Of a DNA stretch of 34,788 nucleotides, positions 32,681 through 34,788 are shown in pieces. This DNA is from Bacteroidales bacterium (GTDB lineage: Bacteria > Bacteroidota > Bacteroidia > Bacteroidales > UBA12170): the NCBI GenBank assembly GCA_021157585.1, contig JAGGWH010000133.1, positions 1 through 34,788 of the forward strand, read 5' to 3'. The translations under genes and the position numbers were made by a program. The notes beneath the pieces were generated by a model. That model saw nothing but the letters and a program-made list of their open reading frames with translations. It ran no database searches and was not told the origin of the DNA. Each line of letters opens with the position of its first letter. Position 1 is the first letter of the stretch.

Positions 32681-34414
32681 ATGAATATTATTTTTACTTT
32701 CCTTTGGAATACAATTACATTAATTGGGGCTTTGGGCTTATTCCTTTTCGGGATGAAATTAATGAGTGAAGCCTTGCAAAAAGTAGCAGGAAGTAAAATG
32801 CGCCACATCCTTGGCGCAATGACTAACAATCGTTTTAAAGGAGCTCTAACGGGAGTTTTGGTTACAACTACCATTCAGTCATCTTCAGCCACTACCGTGA
32901 TGGTTGTAAGTTTTGTTAATGCGGGTTTGTTGTCGTTAACAGGTGCCGTTGCCGTGATAATGGGTGCCAATATTGGAACTACTGTTACCGCTTGGATAAT
33001 TTCCCTCTTAGGATTTAAAGTGAGCTTAAGTTTTTTGTCGTTGCCTTTAATAGGATTGAGTTTTCCTCTTTTCTTCTCAAAAAACGGACTAAGAAAATCA
33101 TGGGGAGAATTCGTTATTGGCTTTGCTATACTGTTTATTGGCTTACAGTTTTTGAAAGAATCTGTTCCCGATATTAAAAGTAATCCAGATGCATTAAGCT
33201 TTTTATCCGCCTATGTTGATTTAGGCTTTTGGTCTGTACTTATTTTTGTTCTTATAGGAACCATTTTAACCATAATTATTCAATCTTCAAGTGCAACTAT
33301 GGCTCTGACTTTAGTGTTATCTTACAATGGTTTAATTCCTTTTGAATTGGCTGCGGCAATGGTTTTGGGTGAAAATATCGGGACTACCATTACGGCAAAT
33401 TTAGCTGCTATGGTTGCTAATACTTCCGCTAAACGAGCGGCAAGAGCACATTTGCTTTTTAATATATTTGGTGTTATTTGGATATTGCTGCTATTTAAAC
33501 CTTTTCTTGGTTTTATCGATTATGTTGTAAATATTAATCACGGAGTTTCTATTTTAGCAGGCAATCTTTCTTCCGCCGAATTTGAAAGTGTAAAAGGAGT
33601 GTATCCTATTGGCTTATCATTATTCCATACTACCTTTAATGTTCTAAATACTATTTTCCTTATCGGTTTTGTTAATACTATTGCTAAAGTGGCTACTTAT
33701 CTTGTAAAACAAAATGATGAAGAAGACGAAGAGTTCCGATTAAAATACATTAATACAAGCCTTTTATCTACAACAGAGATATCAACGGTATTAGCTCAAA
33801 AAGAGATTGCTAATTTTGGTAAGCGTGTAGAAAAAATGTTTTGCTTTATTCCACAATTAATTGATGAAAAAAAGCCTAAAAAATATTCTAAACTTTTGGA
33901 ACGCATTAAAAAATATGAAGAAATAACCGATAATATAGAAGATGAGATAGCCGCATATTTATCTAAAATGCTCGAAGGAGAGATGAGTAACGAAAGCTCA
34001 AGAAAGATAATGGCAATGTTGGCAATTATAGATAATCTCGAGAGTAATGCGGATGTTATTTATCAGATTTCACGTGTGATAGATCAAAATAATCAACGAA
34101 AAATAACTATTCCCGAAGAACAGGTTGATTTGCTTAAAGAGTTATGGGCATTAGTTCGTGAATCTTTTGAAGAAATGAACTCTAATCTGGATCAGAGTCT
34201 TTGGAGTGTTAATCCTGAAAAGGCTCTATCTATTGAGAAACGGATAAACATCAAGAGAAATGAGTTAAGAATTAAACATTTTGAGGATTTAAAAGCCAAG
34301 AAATACAAACATAAAGTGGGCGTATTTTATACTGATATTTTTTCTCTTAGCGAAAAAATAGGTGACTATGTTATTAATGTTACGGAAGCTATAGAAGAAT
34401 CTAAGAAGTATTAA
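32681..34414 (+). CDS. Na+/phosphate cotransporter (NptA/PNaS-like) with PhoU-like tail
   Basis: A 577-residue membrane protein. The transport part (about 1-330) has eight or nine helices and two inverted QSSSATT repeats, the substrate hallmark: TIQSSSATTVMVVSF (Gln66) and IIQSSSATMALTLVL in the second half, each followed by a GANIGTT or GENIGTT motif. The cytosolic tail (about 355-575) is helical and PhoU-like, with EEITDNIEDEIAAYL and NLESNADVIYQISRV. It imports phosphate with sodium. PhoU-like tails are linked to regulation or gating. It sits 48 bases after the peptidase gene and may be cotranscribed. All repeats are intact. Confidence 0.94.
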   Translation: MNIIFTFLWNTITLIGALGLFLFGMKLMSEALQKVAGSKMRHILGAMTNNRFKGALTGVLVTTTIQSSSATTVMVVSFVNAGLLSLTGAVAVIMGANIGTTVTAWIISLLGFKVSLSFLSLPLIGLSFPLFFSKNGLRKSWGEFVIGFAILFIGLQFLKESVPDIKSNPDALSFLSAYVDLGFWSVLIFVLIGTILTIIIQSSSATMALTLVLSYNGLIPFELAAAMVLGENIGTTITANLAAMVANTSAKRAARAHLLFNIFGVIWILLLFKPFLGFIDYVVNINHGVSILAGNLSSAEFESVKGVYPIGLSLFHTTFNVLNTIFLIGFVNTIAKVATYLVKQNDEEDEEFRLKYINTSLLSTTEISTVLAQKEIANFGKRVEKMFCFIPQLIDEKKPKKYSKLLERIKKYEEITDNIEDEIAAYLSKMLEGEMSNESSRKIMAMLAIIDNLESNADVIYQISRVIDQNNQRKITIPEEQVDLLKELWALVRESFEEMNSNLDQSLWSVNPEKALSIEKRINIKRNELRIKHFEDLKAKKYKHKVGVFYTDIFSLSEKIGDYVINVTEAIEESKKY

Positions 34415-34478
34415 ATGCAGTGTTATAGGCTGTTATAAGAATAAAAGAAAGAAAATATTTCAAATTTTCAGTAAAGCC

Positions 34479-34508
34479 TTGACAATTAAAAAAACCTATG
34501 TATATTTG
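34479..34508 (+). promoter_or_regulatory. Promoter of the tRNA-Asn unit
   Basis: TTGAC (34479-34483) and TATATTTG (34501-34508) are 17 bases apart, i.e. TTG then 19 bases then TAnnTTTG, matching the Bacteroidota consensus. It is the best promoter in the window and precedes the tRNA remnant and the intact tRNA. Confidence 0.8.
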
Positions 34509-34540
34509 CAGCGCTTTTCAGCAAAAAAGTAGAGCAAAAT

Positions 34541-34591
34541 TCCTCTTTAGCTCTTTGGTAGAGTCCCGTATGTACGGGATTAATCAGAGAG
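34541..34591 (+). pseudogene. Broken upstream copy of tRNA-Asn with an inserted palindrome
   Basis: It begins TCCTCTTTAGCTC like the intact gene 86 bases further on, and the flank AGAGCAAAA precedes both. The D-arm is shortened (TTTGGTAGAG), and the anticodon 5' strand is replaced by TCCCGTATGTACGGGA (34564-34579), then TTAATCAGAG resumes as in the intact copy. The T-arm and the 3' acceptor strand are missing, so no mature tRNA can form. It lies in the same transcript as the intact tRNA. Confidence 0.75.
34564..34579. repeat. 16-base palindrome inside the tRNA remnant
   Basis: TCCCGTA-TG-TACGGGA has perfect 7-base arms. Its size and TCC..GGA ends recall the TTCCGATA-AC-TATCGGAA palindrome at 4659-4676. 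Confidence 0.6.
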
Positions 34592-34626
34592 TAAAAAGGG
34601 AAGATAAAAAAATAAAGAGCAAAAAT

Positions 34627-34700
34627 TCCTCTTTAGCTCAGTTGGTTAGAGCATCTGACTGTTAATCAGAGGGTCCTTGGTTCGAGTCCAAGAAGAGGAG
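34627..34700 (+). tRNA. tRNA-Asn (GTT)
   Basis: A 74-base cloverleaf. Acceptor TCCTCTT pairs with AAGAGGA and the discriminator is G. D-stem GCTC/GAGC, anticodon stem TCTGA/TCAGA with loop CTGTTAA (anticodon GTT at 34661-34663), variable loop GGGTC and T-stem CTTGG/CCAAG with loop TTCGAGT. CCA is not encoded. Confidence 0.97.
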
Positions 34701-34708
34701 CTCAAATA

Positions 34709-34739
34709 AAACCCGAACTATTTCAGTTTGGGTTTTTTT
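34709..34739 (+). terminator. Terminator of the tRNA-Asn unit
   Basis: AAACCCGAACT (34709-34719) pairs with AGTTTGGGTTT (34725-34735) with one G-U pair and a 5-base loop, running into a seven-T tract. It begins nine bases after the tRNA. Confidence 0.9.
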
Positions 34740-34788
34740 GTTACGCTTATGTATTACATCTATATTTTGTATTCTGTAAAATCGGACA

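Noticed and set aside
34541-34626. A second functional tRNA-Asn
   Set aside because: It lacks the T-arm and 3' acceptor strand, and its anticodon 5' strand is replaced by a palindrome.

Overview
The window reads as chromosomal DNA of a Bacteroidota bacterium, most likely a Bacteroidales/Marinilabiliales-type anaerobe or marine relative. The evidence is the A+T-rich composition, repeated TAnnTTTG -7 promoter elements (best case in front of the tRNA-Asn), weak or absent Shine-Dalgarno sequences, and phylum-typical genes: a DUF4270 lipoprotein paired with a lone GT5 half, bacterial GGGP synthase, a phosphate-selective porin O/P-type barrel and a secreted C69 dipeptidase. No phage, insertion sequence, CRISPR array or rRNA was seen. 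Most of the window is ordinary chromosome with two accessory-looking operons.

Layout. 1-5.8 kb, minus strand: the start of a secreted protein, a YwbE-family protein, a cold-shock-domain protein, EttA, an orphan MacB/FtsX-type permease, a decayed intergenic repeat and an alpha/beta hydrolase. 5.8-11.4 kb, minus strand: an arsenic/metal island. ArsR1-ArsC-ACR3 form a classical arsenate detoxification operon; a second ArsR follows, then a four-gene operon TauE/SafE permease - porin O/P - zinc-type CDF transporter - FmdE zinc protein. Three related dyads with a CG-n8-CG core, each overlapping a -7 box, lie before ArsR1, ArsR2 and the TauE operon, so the four-gene operon is probably ArsR-controlled. 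11.5-15.6 kb, plus strand: glutamine synthetase family enzyme, a Dus-type tRNA-dihydrouridine synthase, and a DUF2779 protein that keeps a Cas4/RecB-like iron-sulphur nuclease domain but has lost the DEDD exonuclease motif.

15.6-22.1 kb, minus strand: a compact six-gene envelope operon: TetR, MMPL/RND exporter, secreted DUF2202 ferritin-like protein, LolA-like outer-membrane lipoprotein-sorting protein, OMPLA-like barrel and DUF1302-like barrel. Intergenic gaps are 2-18 bases and a terminator follows the last gene. The set covers the inner membrane, periplasm and outer membrane, and I read it as a candidate lipid or hydrophobic-molecule trafficking system. It is the best candidate for an undescribed system in this window.

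22.4-28.1 kb: ElbB (plus), then on the minus strand a DUF4270 lipoprotein, a lone GT5 half, GlnS and GGGP synthase. 28.3-34.8 kb, plus strand except one small membrane protein: RNase R, a secreted C69 peptidase, a Na/Pi cotransporter, then a tRNA-Asn transcription unit. That unit has a clear promoter, a wrecked tandem copy of the tRNA carrying an inserted 16-base palindrome, the intact tRNA and a terminator.

All functional calls come from reading motifs by eye. No database search, alignment or structure prediction was run.
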